A stretch of DNA of 64,000 nt from Boseongicola sp. (GTDB taxonomy: Bacteria; Pseudomonadota; Alphaproteobacteria; Rhodobacterales; Rhodobacteraceae), in NCBI GenBank assembly GCA_028824715.1, contig JAPPCV010000109.1:22411-86410 (forward strand), written 5' to 3'. Position numbers and translations under genes: made by a program. Every line of letters starts with the position of its first letter. Position 1 is the stretch's first letter. The notes under the pieces are model-generated. The model had not been told where the DNA came from. It searched no databases and saw only the letters and a list, made by a program, of their open reading frames with translations. Below are positions 43,342-52,709 of this stretch, in pieces.

Positions 43342-44424
43342 ATGAGCGTGCGAGATACGCTCAAGCAGCGACTGGTCAGGATGGCCCTGGCCGAGGGGTT
43401 TGCGGCGGCACGCGTCTGCCGCCCGGACGCCGTGCCCGACGTTCCCGGCCGGCTGGCGGAGTTCCTGTCCAAGGGTCGGCACGGCCAGATGCACTGGATG
43501 GAGCGGCGGGTGGAATGGCGCGGGAATCCGGCCGAACTCTGGCCGGATGCGCGTTCGGTCATCATGCTTGCCGAGGTCTATACCCCGGATCATGACCCCC
43601 TTGATGACCTTGAACGGCGCGAGCGAGGCGTCATTTCCGTGTACGCGCGAGGCCGCGATTACCACGACGTCGTCAAGACGCGCTTGAAGCGAGTGGCCCG
43701 CTGGCTGGTTGACGAGGCCGATTGCGAGGTCAAGGTCTTCGTCGATACCGCTCCGGTTCCGGAAAAGGCGCTCGGGCAGGCGGCAGGACTTGGCTGGCAG
43801 GGGAAGCACACGAACCTTCTCAGCCGTGACCTCGGCAACTGGTTCTTTCTCGGGGTGATTTGCACCACCGCGGAAATCGCGCCCGACTCTCCGGAGGCCG
43901 ATCATTGCGGGAGCTGCCGTCGTTGCCTTGACATCTGCCCGACCGACGCCTTTCCCGCGCCCTACCAGCTGGATGCACGGCTCTGCATCTCCTACCTCAC
44001 GATCGAGCACGACGGTCCCGTGGACGAGGCCCTTCGTCCCAAGCTCGGCAATCGCATCTATGGCTGCGACGACTGCCTGGCCGTCTGTCCCTGGAACAAG
44101 TTTGCCCATGCGGCGCGCGACGCGCGCTACAACGCGAAGGACGATCTTGACGCGCCCTTGCTGAGCGAGCTCGCGCGCCTGGACGACCGGGGGTTTCGCA
44201 GGAAGTTCGCCGGCTCGCCAGTCAAGCGGAGCGGGCGCAACAGGTTTGTCCGAAACGTGCTCTATGCAATTGGAAATTCTGGAGATGCTTCGCTGCTGGC
44301 AGTCGCGACGGATCTTGCGGCCGATGCAGATCCGGCCGTCGCGGACGCGGCGCGCTGGGCCGCACGCATGATCGGTCAATCACGTCGGTCACGAAGATGG
44401 CCGGATCCCTCACAGCGTTCCTGA
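43342..44424 (+). CDS. queG: Epoxyqueuosine reductase
   Basis: 360 residues. It contains cobalamin-binding-type N-terminal sequence, [20 protein letters not shown] followed by [12 protein letters not shown], and two 4Fe-4S motifs ([17 protein letters not shown] and [13 protein letters not shown]). It ends with HEAT-like repeats ([20 protein letters not shown]). QueG performs the last step of queuosine synthesis in the wobble base of certain tRNAs. ATG at 43342 chosen; a GTG 45 bases earlier is possible. Confidence 0.92.
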   Translation: MSVRDTLKQRLVRMALAEGFAAARVCRPDAVPDVPGRLAEFLSKGRHGQMHWMERRVEWRGNPAELWPDARSVIMLAEVYTPDHDPLDDLERRERGVISVYARGRDYHDVVKTRLKRVARWLVDEADCEVKVFVDTAPVPEKALGQAAGLGWQGKHTNLLSRDLGNWFFLGVICTTAEIAPDSPEADHCGSCRRCLDICPTDAFPAPYQLDARLCISYLTIEHDGPVDEALRPKLGNRIYGCDDCLAVCPWNKFAHAARDARYNAKDDLDAPLLSELARLDDRGFRRKFAGSPVKRSGRNRFVRNVLYAIGNSGDASLLAVATDLAADADPAVADAARWAARMIGQSRRSRRWPDPSQRS

Positions 44425-45313
44425 AATCGTGCAATGCCCTGTCGCAAGTGTCCCCGAATCGGGAGCGCGGGGGACGGCCGAAACAAGGGCGGTCAGCCAG
44501 TTGGCACTGCAGATCGACCTCAATTCGTTCTGGGTCACGGTGCGACATGGCCGGGATCGTGGCGGATGCATGGCTGAGTGACCAGCGTCATGCGCACGCC
44601 CCGCACGCGTCCATGAGCGACGCAAGCCGGCACGTCGCCGGACAGCGGTGCGCTTCCACCAACAACCACGATCTTCACCTCGATGACGCCATGCTGAGCG
44701 AAGCCGTTGAAAGGTCTCGGCGGCGCTTCAGTGGAGACGGGCCGCCAACGGCTCTGGAAAGTGCACGAAGCAACCGCAAGCGCTTGTGAACTCCGACACG
44801 TGTCACGGCGTCCTGGACCTGCTGCGGGGAGTCCGCTTCGGCGGTGCGTGGGCGGGAAATTCCCAGTTTCGCCCAATGTTAACAGAAATGGCACGAAATA
44901 TTCCAATTTGACACGAATATTTTACACAAAACTTGTGCCTCGTGGTGCAGAATGTCGGTGCCTCGGGAATGTCGAAGCGAGTGCCTGTGCCAACCCTTGA
45001 TCCGGGGCCTCTGGTTTGGCGGGACTGCAAAGCGTGGCAAACGGGCGGTTCAGCAATTCTCGGAATGCTTCAGTGCCGGCACTTGCGCAGGGCCGGCAAT
45101 CGAAGGAGTGCGCGACTCGCTCCCGGAACGTGACAAGGCGGCATCGATGCGGCGTCCGCGACCAAGCCGTGCAAGAGAAGCGCGGCCTGGCTCCAGAGGC
45201 TCCGCAACAGGTCCGACGACCGCCTTCGCGAGTTCGGGCATTCGCATGTGCAGCGGGGACGAGTCAGGACCCGCGTTTGAGCCGGATGATCAGAACAATC
45301 TCATCGGCAAGGC
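44425..45313. other. Non-coding or decayed region with an AT-rich stretch
   Basis: About 890 bases with no recognisable gene. An unusually AT-rich segment at about 44875-44940 includes TTGACA at 44909-44914 but no well-spaced -10 box. It may be a promoter or the edge of an old insertion. Confidence 0.35.
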
Positions 45314-45640
45314 ATGATGGTCACAAGGACGAACAATGCGAGGCGAACAACGCAGAATGAAGAGAACGGAGTCCAGATGAAAAACGTCACCACGGCATTG
45401 ATTTTGGTGTTGGTCATGGTGATCGTCGTGGCCGCAGTTATCGCGCTGGCAGGGTGAGGAAACAGCAACGCACCAGCAGACAACGAGCCGCCAACCAGTG
45501 CTGTGTCATTGACGGGGACGTGGCAGCACTTCGAAATCGGACTCCCGTCACTCAACGTGACCGGTGAGCAGGCGCCGCGGGCTGTCGTGGCCGTGCTGGA
45601 AGGAGCGGCTCACGTCGCTTTCGGACATCCTGGCGCCGGC
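45314..45640 (+). pseudogene. Lipoprotein gene with TGA in place of the lipobox cysteine
   Basis: From the ATG at 45377 (ribosome site GAACGGAG) the frame reads MKNVTTALILVLVMVIVVAA then VIALAG, then TGA at 45455-45457, then GNSNAPADNEPPTSAVSLTG and TWQHFEIGL. A lipoprotein signal peptide would have LAGC exactly there, so one base (TGC or TGT to TGA) destroys the lipidation cysteine. An in-frame ATG at 45314 would add 21 residues. Beyond about 45545 the protein character is lost, so the 3' end is probably also replaced. A 26-residue membrane peptide is all that could be made. Confidence 0.45.
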
Positions 45641-45780
45641 CATCCCGCAGGGCGAAGGTGGCGGCCGCAGGATGCGCAGCTGCAACCCCGCACGCCAGCG
45701 CCGTGTCCGGTCCACGCAATTCAAGCCAGTCACCGAACCGGTGCATCGAATCGGGACAGGTTCGTCGACCGATGGGCGAA

Positions 45781-46944
45781 CTACGTCAGGCTCACTTCGC
45801 GGCAGAGATCACTCAGCCCGATCGCCTCGACGCCCTCCGTTTTCCGATAGCGCTCGTTGCCGGAATGGACGACAAAGCAGTGTTCCGGGTTCAGGTCTTC
45901 TCGCGCGTGATAGAAGCCGCGCTCAAGCTTCGGGCTGAGACCACTCTTGATCTCTATCGCCCAGAGCCTTCGGCTCGGCAACTCCAGGAGCAGGTCGATT
46001 TCCGCGCCGGCAGCGGTGCGATAGAAGCTTGCGCGTGTTCTTTCAGGCGCCGCGCGCATGATGTTCTCGACCACAAACCCTTCCCAACTGTCGCCGGCAA
46101 TCGGATGGCCAAGCACGGCTTCCCGGCGGTCGAGGCCGAGCAAGGCGTGGACGAGGCCACTGTCACGGATATAGGTCTTCGGTGACTTGACCAGCCGCTT
46201 GGCCGAATTGCCGTGATAGGGCGGCAGCCTGCGAACCAGCAGCAGGTCAACCATCAGGTCAAGGTACCGGGCAACGGTCTTGCCGTCGACGGCGAGACTG
46301 CGTGCCAACCGCGCCGCGTTCAGAAGTTGACCTTGCGAATGCGCCAGCATGGTCCAGAACCTTTGCAAGGTCTGCGCCGGAATCCGTCGCCCAAGCAGTG
46401 GTATGTCGCGTTCCAGGTAGGTCTTGATGAAGTTGTCCCGCCAGATCACGCTGGTTTCTTCCGTCTCCGCCAGAAAGCTGTCGGGAAACCCTCCACGGAT
46501 CCACAACCGCTCGCGGTCATTCGCTCCGGTCTCCAGAACGTCAAGAGGGTTGAGTTCGACAAAGGCGATGCGTCCGGCCAGGGTCTCGCTCGACTGTTTC
46601 AGGAATTCCATCGAGGCCGAGCCGAGGAGAAGAAAGCGGCCGGTGCGCTTGCCTTGCCGTCGCCCATGGTCGATCACGCCGCGCAGCTCCTGGAACAGGG
46701 CTGGCATGAACTGGATCTCGTCCAGAATGACCAGCCTGTCCTCGTGCGCAGAGAGATAGTGCGCAGGATCAGACAGTTTGCCGCGGTCCCCTGAGCTTTC
46801 CAGGTCAAGATAGACACCCTTGCGGTGCCCAACTATCAGCTGGGCCAGCGTTGTCTTGCCGACCTGGCGCGGACCAAGCAGCGCGACGGCAGGAAACTGG
46901 TCCAGCCGTGCGATTACGGTTTGCAGCAGTCGGCGATCAATCAT
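45781..46944 (-). CDS. AAA-type ATPase with DUF4143 C-terminal domain
   Basis: 387 residues. Walker A GPRQVGKTT (24-32), Walker B RLVILDEIQ, and GRFLLLGSASMEFLKQSSET as sensor region. The second half is DUF4143, with a PD-(D/E)XK-like pattern near the end (GAEIDLLLELPSRRLWAIEI followed by KS). Proteins of this class are common, often mobile, and of unknown function; some are linked to toxin-antitoxin or defence islands. The start codon is embedded in an inverted repeat. Confidence 0.88.
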   Translation of the reverse strand: MIDRRLLQTVIARLDQFPAVALLGPRQVGKTTLAQLIVGHRKGVYLDLESSGDRGKLSDPAHYLSAHEDRLVILDEIQFMPALFQELRGVIDHGRRQGKRTGRFLLLGSASMEFLKQSSETLAGRIAFVELNPLDVLETGANDRERLWIRGGFPDSFLAETEETSVIWRDNFIKTYLERDIPLLGRRIPAQTLQRFWTMLAHSQGQLLNAARLARSLAVDGKTVARYLDLMVDLLLVRRLPPYHGNSAKRLVKSPKTYIRDSGLVHALLGLDRREAVLGHPIAGDSWEGFVVENIMRAAPERTRASFYRTAAGAEIDLLLELPSRRLWAIEIKSGLSPKLERGFYHAREDLNPEHCFVVHSGNERYRKTEGVEAIGLSDLCREVSLT

Positions 46945-46982
46945 CCTTGCAAATATGGCAGTTCATTCCAGAATTGCAAGGA
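46944..46982 (-). promoter_or_regulatory. Inverted repeat enclosing the leader and start of the DUF4143 ATPase gene
   Basis: TCCTTGCAA at 46944-46952 and TTGCAAGGA at 46974-46982 form a perfect 9-bp inverted repeat with a 21-base loop. On the message strand the 3' arm carries the AAGG directly against the ATG, so a hairpin would hide the ribosome site. It could alternatively be an operator. Confidence 0.45.
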
Positions 46983-47179
46983 TTGACTTCCTTGCAGGCA
47001 CATCGGTATCTGCGCCCGGATTCAATTTCCAATGGAAATCACAATTTCTGCAACGCGCTCACCTCAATCAGGCCATGCCCCGCAATCAAGGGCGTGTCGA
47101 CGACCGTGAACTTCCGAGGCCGCTCTTGGTCGCGTCGTGCGCCCCGTCCGTCCGACCCGACAGGTTGTGCACCGTTCCA
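46983..47179. other. No gene recognised
   Basis: About 200 bases upstream of the ATPase gene, likely holding its promoter. No ORF with motifs. Confidence 0.35.
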
Positions 47180-47584
47180 TGGACCTCGCGCAAGCGACTG
47201 GCGCCGGGAACCCGGATCAGCTGCGGCGCGTCCCTGCCCGGGCGCTCGCCCAAGGTCGTCGACAAGGTGGCGCCGGCCCTGCGCATGCCCGCCACGTCCG
47301 CCCGCAGGAGCCAGACGTTCGTCGGGGCCAGGCACCGTGGGCGCCTCGCCTGGAAGGATGCGCCGGTGGCGATCACCGCGACCGCGCGCGAGCTTGCGTA
47401 CCTGATCCACGCGTTGGTCACGCGAGGGGAGGAATACGTGGAGCGCGGGATCGAGACCTGCGAGCGGCGGCGCGTGGACCGCACCGCCTCGAACCTCGGC
47501 CGGCGTGCCAAGCAGCTTGGCTGCCGGCTGGTCAGGATGCCGGAAGAGACGGAGGGCACAACTGGTGCGGACTCAATGGCGTAG
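47180..47584 (+). pseudogene. Transposase C-terminal remnant, IS110-like
   Basis: The end of the plus-strand frame (APVAITATARELAYLIHALV, TRGEEYVERGIETCERRRVD, ASNLGRRAKQLGCRLVRMPE) resembles the C-terminus of IS110-type transposases. No start or catalytic DEDD part is present. The upstream part of the frame has no transposase character. Confidence 0.45.
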
Positions 47585-47785
47585 GGAAGTCTTGCTCAAG
47601 ATCTTGGTAGCAAGGGCAACTTGAGCAGCAGGGAAGGAAAGGCGATCTGCCTGAATGGATTCAGGCACCGACAGATGTGATCAGGGACATTGGGAATCAT
47701 ACCGTTGACTGAAACGCGGTGCATTGCAGTCTCCAGCTGACTTCACGGGTCGGCGAAGTGGGCAACCCCAATGCCTCGCCGTGCG

Positions 47786-47936
47786 GATGCGCCGATTCCG
47801 GACGCCTCGCCATGTCTTCCCGCCCGCGCGGCGGTCTTTCACGGGGCCATTGGCCCAAATCCTGATGAAGATCGGCGGGAAACCCGCCCTGCCGGATAGC
47901 CGCGAGCATGGCACATTCCGCAGTTCCGTCAGCGAT
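47786..47936 (+). repeat. 150-bp repeat, copy 1 (inverted relative to 58347-58499)
   Basis: This block matches the reverse complement of 58347-58499 at about 90 percent by my count, with an identical core of about 58 bases starting CGGCGGTCTTTCACGGGGCC. Both copies can be translated as RRSFTGPLAQILMKIGGKPA, but no gene of that kind is known to me. Adjacent bases to the left (47735-47785) resemble the end of the TnpB relic at 12540. Confidence 0.75.
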
Positions 47937-48073
47937 GCATTCCCCGGGACATTCACGTCGACGAACGGGAAGTGCGGCCGTTTGGGAGGTCCGCACACGT
48001 GCGCCGCGAAGCGGAATAACGCTTGTCGCTTCGGTTCAGGCACCCACGGCGCCGCATCCCCGTGCTTGGGGCG

Positions 48074-48940
48074 CTACCGCCGCACCAGCGCCTCGTAGCC
48101 CTCCGCAATGTCACGCGTCAAGGCGCCGACCTCGAAGTTGTAGTCGCCGATCTGGCCGACCGGGGTGACCTCTGCCGCCGTGCCGGTCAGCCAGCACTGC
48201 TCGAAGCCTTCGAGCTCCTCCGGCATGATGTGGCGTTCATGAACCTTGACCTGGCGCTCTTCCAGCATGCCGATGACCGTCTGCCGGGTGATGCCGTTCA
48301 GAAAGCAGTCGGGCATGGGCGTGTGCACCTGGCCGTCCCTGACGAAGAAGATGTTCGCCCCGGTCGCTTCCGCCACGTAGCCACGATGGTCGAACATGAC
48401 GGCGTCGGAGCATCCCTTTGCCTCAGCCTTGTGCTTCGAGATCGTGCAGATCATGTAGAGACCCGCGGCCTTCGCCTGGAAGGGGGCCGTTTCAGGAGAA
48501 GGCCGCTTCCAGTCCGAGATGTCGAGCTTCGCGCCCTTGAACTTGGCGGCCCCATAATAGCTGCCCCATTCCCAGGCCGCGATGGCGAGCCGCACCGGGT
48601 TGCGCGCCGACGCCACGCCCATGTCCTCGCCGGCGCCGCGCCAGGCAACGGCGCGGACGTAGGCGTCGCCGAGACCGTTCATTTTCAGGACCTCAAGCTT
48701 CGCGGCCTCGATCTCGTCCACGCTGTAGGGGATCTCGAAGTCGAGCTGTCTGGCCGAGAAGTGCAGGCGCTCGGAATGCTTGCGGCTCTCGAAGATCTTG
48801 CCGCGGTAGGCCCGTTCGCCCTCGAACACGCTGGAGGCATAGTGCAGCGCGTGGGTCAGGACATGCACGTTCGCATCGCGCCACGGCTGCATCCTGCCGT
48901 CCATCCAGATCATTCCGTCGCGATCGTCATACCCAGCCAT
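48074..48940 (-). CDS. ilvE: Branched-chain amino acid aminotransferase
   Basis: 288 residues, fold type IV PLP enzyme. THALHYASSVFEGERAYRGK, FQAKAAGLYMICTISKHKAE (with the PLP lysine region), EATGANIFFVRDGQVHTPMP, and LNGITRQTVIGMLEER are characteristic. It makes or degrades valine, leucine and isoleucine using 2-oxoglutarate/glutamate. Divergent from the MarR-type regulator gene with 141 bases between starts. Confidence 0.92.
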   Translation of the reverse strand: MAGYDDRDGMIWMDGRMQPWRDANVHVLTHALHYASSVFEGERAYRGKIFESRKHSERLHFSARQLDFEIPYSVDEIEAAKLEVLKMNGLGDAYVRAVAWRGAGEDMGVASARNPVRLAIAAWEWGSYYGAAKFKGAKLDISDWKRPSPETAPFQAKAAGLYMICTISKHKAEAKGCSDAVMFDHRGYVAEATGANIFFVRDGQVHTPMPDCFLNGITRQTVIGMLEERQVKVHERHIMPEELEGFEQCWLTGTAAEVTPVGQIGDYNFEVGALTRDIAEGYEALVRR

Positions 48941-49081
48941 TGGCCATCCCCATTTGCAAAAGTTGCGCGAATTGTTCCGAACCGGACATAAAATTGCGGA
49001 AAATTCGAGAATCGCTACCAGTTGGCCCTTGGAATGTCAACAAGGCTGACATAAATTGTGTTTGAGGCACGGAGGTTGTTC

Positions 49082-49588
49082 ATGGCAGAGAGCGCCGGAC
49101 CAGCGGCCGACGAAACCCTGCTCTTCCTGACCGATGACCAGATCAGGAAGGGCATCGAGGCCATGTTCTTTGCCTATCGAGGCTTTACCGCGGATCCGGA
49201 TCGCATTCTCGCCGTCCAGGGCTACGGAAGGGCCCACCACCGCGCGATCCATTTCATCAACCGTTCGCCGGGAACCACAGTGAACAATCTCCTGGCGATC
49301 CTCGGCGTGACCAAGCAGTCGCTCAACCGGGTGCTGCGGACGCTGATCGACGACGGCCTGGTGCGGAGCGAGGTGGGCACACGCGACAGGCGGGAACGCA
49401 ATCTCTACCTGACGGAAGCCGGGGCGGCGCTGGAACGCGAGCTGTCGACGGCCCAGCGCGACCGCATGCGCGCGGCCTTTCGCCAGGCCGGACCTGAGGC
49501 CGTGGCCGGGTTCCGCAGGGTGCTGGAAGCCATGATGGACGGCGACATGCGGCGGCACTATATGCGGTTCAGGGAATCTGAATCATGA
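49082..49588 (+). CDS. MarR-family regulator, PetP-like
   Basis: 168 residues with a winged helix (TVNNLLAILGVTKQSLNRVL, RTLIDDGLVRSEVGTRDRRE, RNLYLTEAG). In Rhodobacter capsulatus the MarR-type PetP and the response regulator PetR are co-transcribed; the same order here makes this the likely counterpart. A CGGAGG ribosome site precedes the ATG at 49082. TGACATAAATTG just upstream may carry a -10 box. Confidence 0.82.
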   Translation: MAESAGPAADETLLFLTDDQIRKGIEAMFFAYRGFTADPDRILAVQGYGRAHHRAIHFINRSPGTTVNNLLAILGVTKQSLNRVLRTLIDDGLVRSEVGTRDRRERNLYLTEAGAALERELSTAQRDRMRAAFRQAGPEAVAGFRRVLEAMMDGDMRRHYMRFRESES

Positions 49589-49848
49589 TCAACGGAAACG
49601 CCCCGAAGATCGCGAAGCCTGTTGGTGCTGCCTGGCGCACGGTCCGCAATCCTGTCCCGTTCTTGCCTGGATTCCGCCACTCCGGTGCCCACCAGCCCGC
49701 AGGCCGCTCGCGAAAGCCCGATGAGCACGTCGTCTCGAACGCAGCGCACATGCCTTGGAACAGGCGGCAACAGGCTGTCGCGCACAGGCTGTGCGCCGTC
49801 CATAGCCGGGGGGACCTGATCGGGCGCAGGGGCAGAGGAAAAGAGTGA
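49585..49848 (+). CDS. Possible small gene between petP-like and petR-like genes
   Basis: An 87-residue frame whose ATG overlaps the upstream stop (ATGA) and whose TGA overlaps the next ATG (TGATG at 49846-49850). Both junctions have the form of translational coupling. The product is basic and rich in Arg, His, Pro and Ala with no domain I know. The rare double coupling is the only support; it may simply keep ribosomes moving to the regulator gene. Confidence 0.3.
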   Translation: MINGNAPKIAKPVGAAWRTVRNPVPFLPGFRHSGAHQPAGRSRKPDEHVVSNAAHMPWNRRQQAVAHRLCAVHSRGDLIGRRGRGKE

Positions 49849-50549
49849 TGACGGATCCGGACGCACATCTCCTGATTGTCGATGACGACGAGCGCATTCG
49901 CGGCCTGCTGCAAAAGTACCTGATTCGGCACGGGTTCCTCGTTTCGGCCGCGCGCGATGCGGCCCATGCCGATCACATCCTGCGCGGACTCCAGTTCGAC
50001 CTGATCGTCCTGGACGTGATGATGCCGGGCGAAGACGGCGTGAGCTTCTGCCAGAGAATCAGGGAACGCCATGACGTTCCGGTTCTGCTGCTTACGGCGA
50101 AGAACGAGATCGACGACCGGTTGGCCGGTCTCGGGGCGGGAGCAGACGACTATCTCGCGAAGCCGTTCGAGCCGAAGGAGCTTCTTCTCCGCATCAACTC
50201 GATACTCAGGCGCGTGCCGCCGACCGAACCTGCTCAGCTCGCCCCGAAGTTCCTTTCACTTGGCAAACTGAGATACGACGTCGAAAAGGGAACGATGTGG
50301 AGCGGCGACCGGCCGGTTCGGCTGACGGCAACCGAATCGCGTCTCATGAGGATATTTTCGTCCAGCCTGCGGCAGCCTTTGAGTCGCGGCAGGCTTGTCG
50401 AGGACCTTGGCCGGGACGGAGGCCAGGCACAGGAGCGCGCCGTCGATGTCCAGATCACGCGGCTTCGCCGCAAGATCGAGGCTGACCCCAGGCAGCCGCG
50501 CTATCTGCAGACGGTGCGAGGGTCCGGATACATGCTGGCCCCGGACTGA
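49848..50549 (+). CDS. OmpR-family response regulator, PetR-like
   Basis: 233 residues: receiver domain with DDD acidic cluster (LLIVDDDERI), phosphoacceptor Asp56 (LIVLDVMMPGEDG) and DYLAKPFEPKEL, then a winged helix (VRLTATESRLMRIFSSSLRQ, VDVQITRLRRKIEADP, YLQTVRGSGYMLAP). No kinase gene is adjacent. In R. capsulatus PetR and PetP are needed for normal growth and cytochrome bc1 levels. Confidence 0.87.
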   Translation: MTDPDAHLLIVDDDERIRGLLQKYLIRHGFLVSAARDAAHADHILRGLQFDLIVLDVMMPGEDGVSFCQRIRERHDVPVLLLTAKNEIDDRLAGLGAGADDYLAKPFEPKELLLRINSILRRVPPTEPAQLAPKFLSLGKLRYDVEKGTMWSGDRPVRLTATESRLMRIFSSSLRQPLSRGRLVEDLGRDGGQAQERAVDVQITRLRRKIEADPRQPRYLQTVRGSGYMLAPD

Positions 50550-50665
50550 GCGTTCGCCGCACGGCCCGGGATGGCGCGACGCGCCCGTCATCGGCTTTGC
50601 AGAAACGTGCCGCCGCTGGGGAAGATGTGATTGCGCATTCGCTCGCGAATTGCGACCTAAGGGAC

Positions 50666-51592
50666 ATGACTGACATCTATTGGCATGAATCCGCGCTCAG
50701 GCATGTGACTCCGCCCGGCCATCCCGAACGCGTGGCGAGAGCCGAAGCCGTGCACGCCGCGCTGTCGGAACTGGAAGGCCTGGAGTGGCACGACGCGCCG
50801 CGCGCCCCGCGCGCCGAGGTCGAGCGGTGCCACCCGGCACGTTACTTCGACCGGATCAAGGCGGCAATTCCGGAGTCGTCCTTTGTGGCGCTGGATGCGG
50901 ATACGCATGTTTCGCCCGGCTCGCTCGATGCCGCGCTTCACGCCGTCGGGGGCTGCACCGCCGCGGTGGATGCCGTGATCGCGGGCGAGACGCGGACCGC
51001 GTTTGTCGCCATGCGCCCTCCCGGTCATCATGCCGAAACGGAGACCGCGATGGGTTTCTGCCTGTTCGGCACGGCAGCCATAGCGGCGAAGCGTGCGCTC
51101 GACGAACACGACCTCAGCCGAGTCGCGGTTCTTGATTTCGACGTCCATCACGGCAACGGCACGCAGGATCTGCTCTGGAACGAGGAGCGCACCCTGTTTG
51201 CGTCCTCGCACCAGATGCCGCTCTATCCCGGGACCGGAGCAGCGCATGAGACCGGCGCCCATGACAACGTGCTGAACGCGCCGCTGGCTCCCATGACCGG
51301 GAGTGCCGACATGCGGCGCGCCTGGGGCGACATCATTCTTCCGGCTCTCGACGACTTCGCTCCGGAACTTGTCATAATGTCGGCCGGATTCGACGCGCAC
51401 GCATCGGATCCGCTGGCAAATCTCAACTGGACGGAAGAGGACTTCGGTTGGGTGACCGCCGCGATCTGCGAGGTCGCGGAGGCGCATGCCGGCGGCCGCG
51501 TGGTCTCGACGCTGGAAGGCGGCTATGATCTTGACGCGCTTGCCGCCAGCGCTGCGGCTCATGTCATTGCATTGAGGGAGCACGAGGGATGA
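50666..51592 (+). CDS. Histone-deacetylase-family (acetoin utilisation-like) amidohydrolase
   Basis: 308 residues with the zinc-dependent deacetylase motifs in order: RPPGHHAETETAMGF, LDFDVHHGNGTQDL, SSHQMPLYPGTGA, SAGFDAHASDPLANL, LEGGYDL. Bacterial members deacetylate proteins, acetylpolyamines or small amides. It is the first gene of a tightly overlapping run with xseB and ispA (ATGA at 51589). Confidence 0.9.
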   Translation: MTDIYWHESALRHVTPPGHPERVARAEAVHAALSELEGLEWHDAPRAPRAEVERCHPARYFDRIKAAIPESSFVALDADTHVSPGSLDAALHAVGGCTAAVDAVIAGETRTAFVAMRPPGHHAETETAMGFCLFGTAAIAAKRALDEHDLSRVAVLDFDVHHGNGTQDLLWNEERTLFASSHQMPLYPGTGAAHETGAHDNVLNAPLAPMTGSADMRRAWGDIILPALDDFAPELVIMSAGFDAHASDPLANLNWTEEDFGWVTAAICEVAEAHAGGRVVSTLEGGYDLDALAASAAAHVIALREHEG

Positions 51593-51831
51593 GTGACACA
51601 CCCGTGGAAAAGATGAGCTTCGAAGACGCGATGAAGGAACTCGAATCCGTTGTCGGCATGCTTGAGGCAGGCGAGGTGCCGCTGGAGGACTCGGTCAAGC
51701 TCTACGAGCGCGGCGCCGCCCTGAAGGAGCACTGCCAGAAGAAGCTGGCGCAGGCGGAGGAGAAGGTCGCGCGGATCACGCTAGATGCGGAAGGGCGGCC
51801 GGTCGGGACCGAAAGGGTCGACGCCGAGTGA
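51589..51831 (+). CDS. xseB: Exodeoxyribonuclease VII small subunit
   Basis: 80 residues. SFEDAMKELESVVGMLEAGE, VPLEDSVKLYERGAALKEHC and QKKLAQAEEKV are the helical hairpin of XseB. Pairs with XseA (not in window) in a single-strand DNA exonuclease. Overlaps both neighbours by four bases. Confidence 0.95.
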   Translation: MSDTPVEKMSFEDAMKELESVVGMLEAGEVPLEDSVKLYERGAALKEHCQKKLAQAEEKVARITLDAEGRPVGTERVDAE

Positions 51832-52694
51832 CCTTCCTGGAACGCATGAATGCGCGGGCAAGCGAGATCGACGCTTGCCTGATGGAAGCGGTTTCCGAGT
51901 TCCCCGCGGACAGGATTCGCGATGGCATGGTTCATGCCTTGAGCGGCGGCAAGCGGTTGCGGGGATACCTGGTCCTGGAAAGTGCCGCGCTCCACGGCGT
52001 CCCCGGCGCGTCGGCGATCTGGGCGGCGGCGGCAGTGGAGGCGGTCCATGCCTATTCGCTCGTGCATGACGACCTGCCGGCGATGGACAACGACGACATG
52101 CGGCGTGGCCATCCCACCGTGCATGTCCAATGGGATGAAGCTACCGCAATCCTTGTTGGAGACGCATTGCAGGCGCTCGCCTTTGAGCTTGTTGCACTGG
52201 GTCCGCCACCGGACGAAGTGAAGCTGGCGCTCTCCCTTTCGCTTGCACGCGTGGCCGGTGGGCGCGAACTTGTCCGCGGCCAGGCCATGGACATTGCGGC
52301 CGAAGTCGCTGACACGCCGCTGCCCCTGTCCGAGATCGAAAGCCTGCAAGACGGGAAGACTGGAGCGCTCATCGTCTGGAGCTGTGCCGCAGGTCCGGTA
52401 TTGGCGGGCAAGGATCCGTCAATCATGGTGCGCTTTGCGAGGTGCCTTGGCCGCGCCTTCCAGATTGCCGACGACATCCTTGACGTCGCGGGAGACGAGT
52501 CAAGGACCGGGAAGCGTCTCAGGAAGGACGAGGGCATGGGCAAGGCGACTTTCGTGTCCCATCTGGGCCTGTCCGGAGCCCGCGAGAAGGCGCGGGAGCT
52601 GGTCGACGAGGCGATGGCCGCGCTTGCCGAATGCGGCGACGGAGCGGAACCCTTGCGCGAAGCGGCAAGATTTGTTATCTCACGGGAGTTTTGA
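51828..52694 (+). CDS. ispA: Farnesyl/geranyl diphosphate synthase family
   Basis: 288 residues beginning at a GTG that overlaps the xseB stop. The first aspartate-rich motif is LVHDDLPAMDNDDMRRG and the second is ADDILDVAGDESRTGK; GGKRLRGYL and HPTVHVQWDEATAILVGDAL also fit. It condenses isopentenyl units made by the pathway headed by the next gene, dxs. Confidence 0.92.
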   Translation: MTFLERMNARASEIDACLMEAVSEFPADRIRDGMVHALSGGKRLRGYLVLESAALHGVPGASAIWAAAAVEAVHAYSLVHDDLPAMDNDDMRRGHPTVHVQWDEATAILVGDALQALAFELVALGPPPDEVKLALSLSLARVAGGRELVRGQAMDIAAEVADTPLPLSEIESLQDGKTGALIVWSCAAGPVLAGKDPSIMVRFARCLGRAFQIADDILDVAGDESRTGKRLRKDEGMGKATFVSHLGLSGAREKARELVDEAMAALAECGDGAEPLREAARFVISREF

Positions 52695-52709
52695 AGGGTC
52701 GGAGTCATC

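Noticed and set aside
42085..44379. A 764-residue minus-strand frame opposite GST and queG
   Set aside because: It is a shadow of two well-recognised plus-strand genes; its protein has no motifs. Such long antisense frames are common in high-GC codon usage.
44909..44940. TTGACA with an AT-rich downstream region as a sigma-70 promoter
   Set aside because: No reasonable -10 hexamer at 16-18 bases and no gene directly downstream, so kept only as a note in the gap entry.
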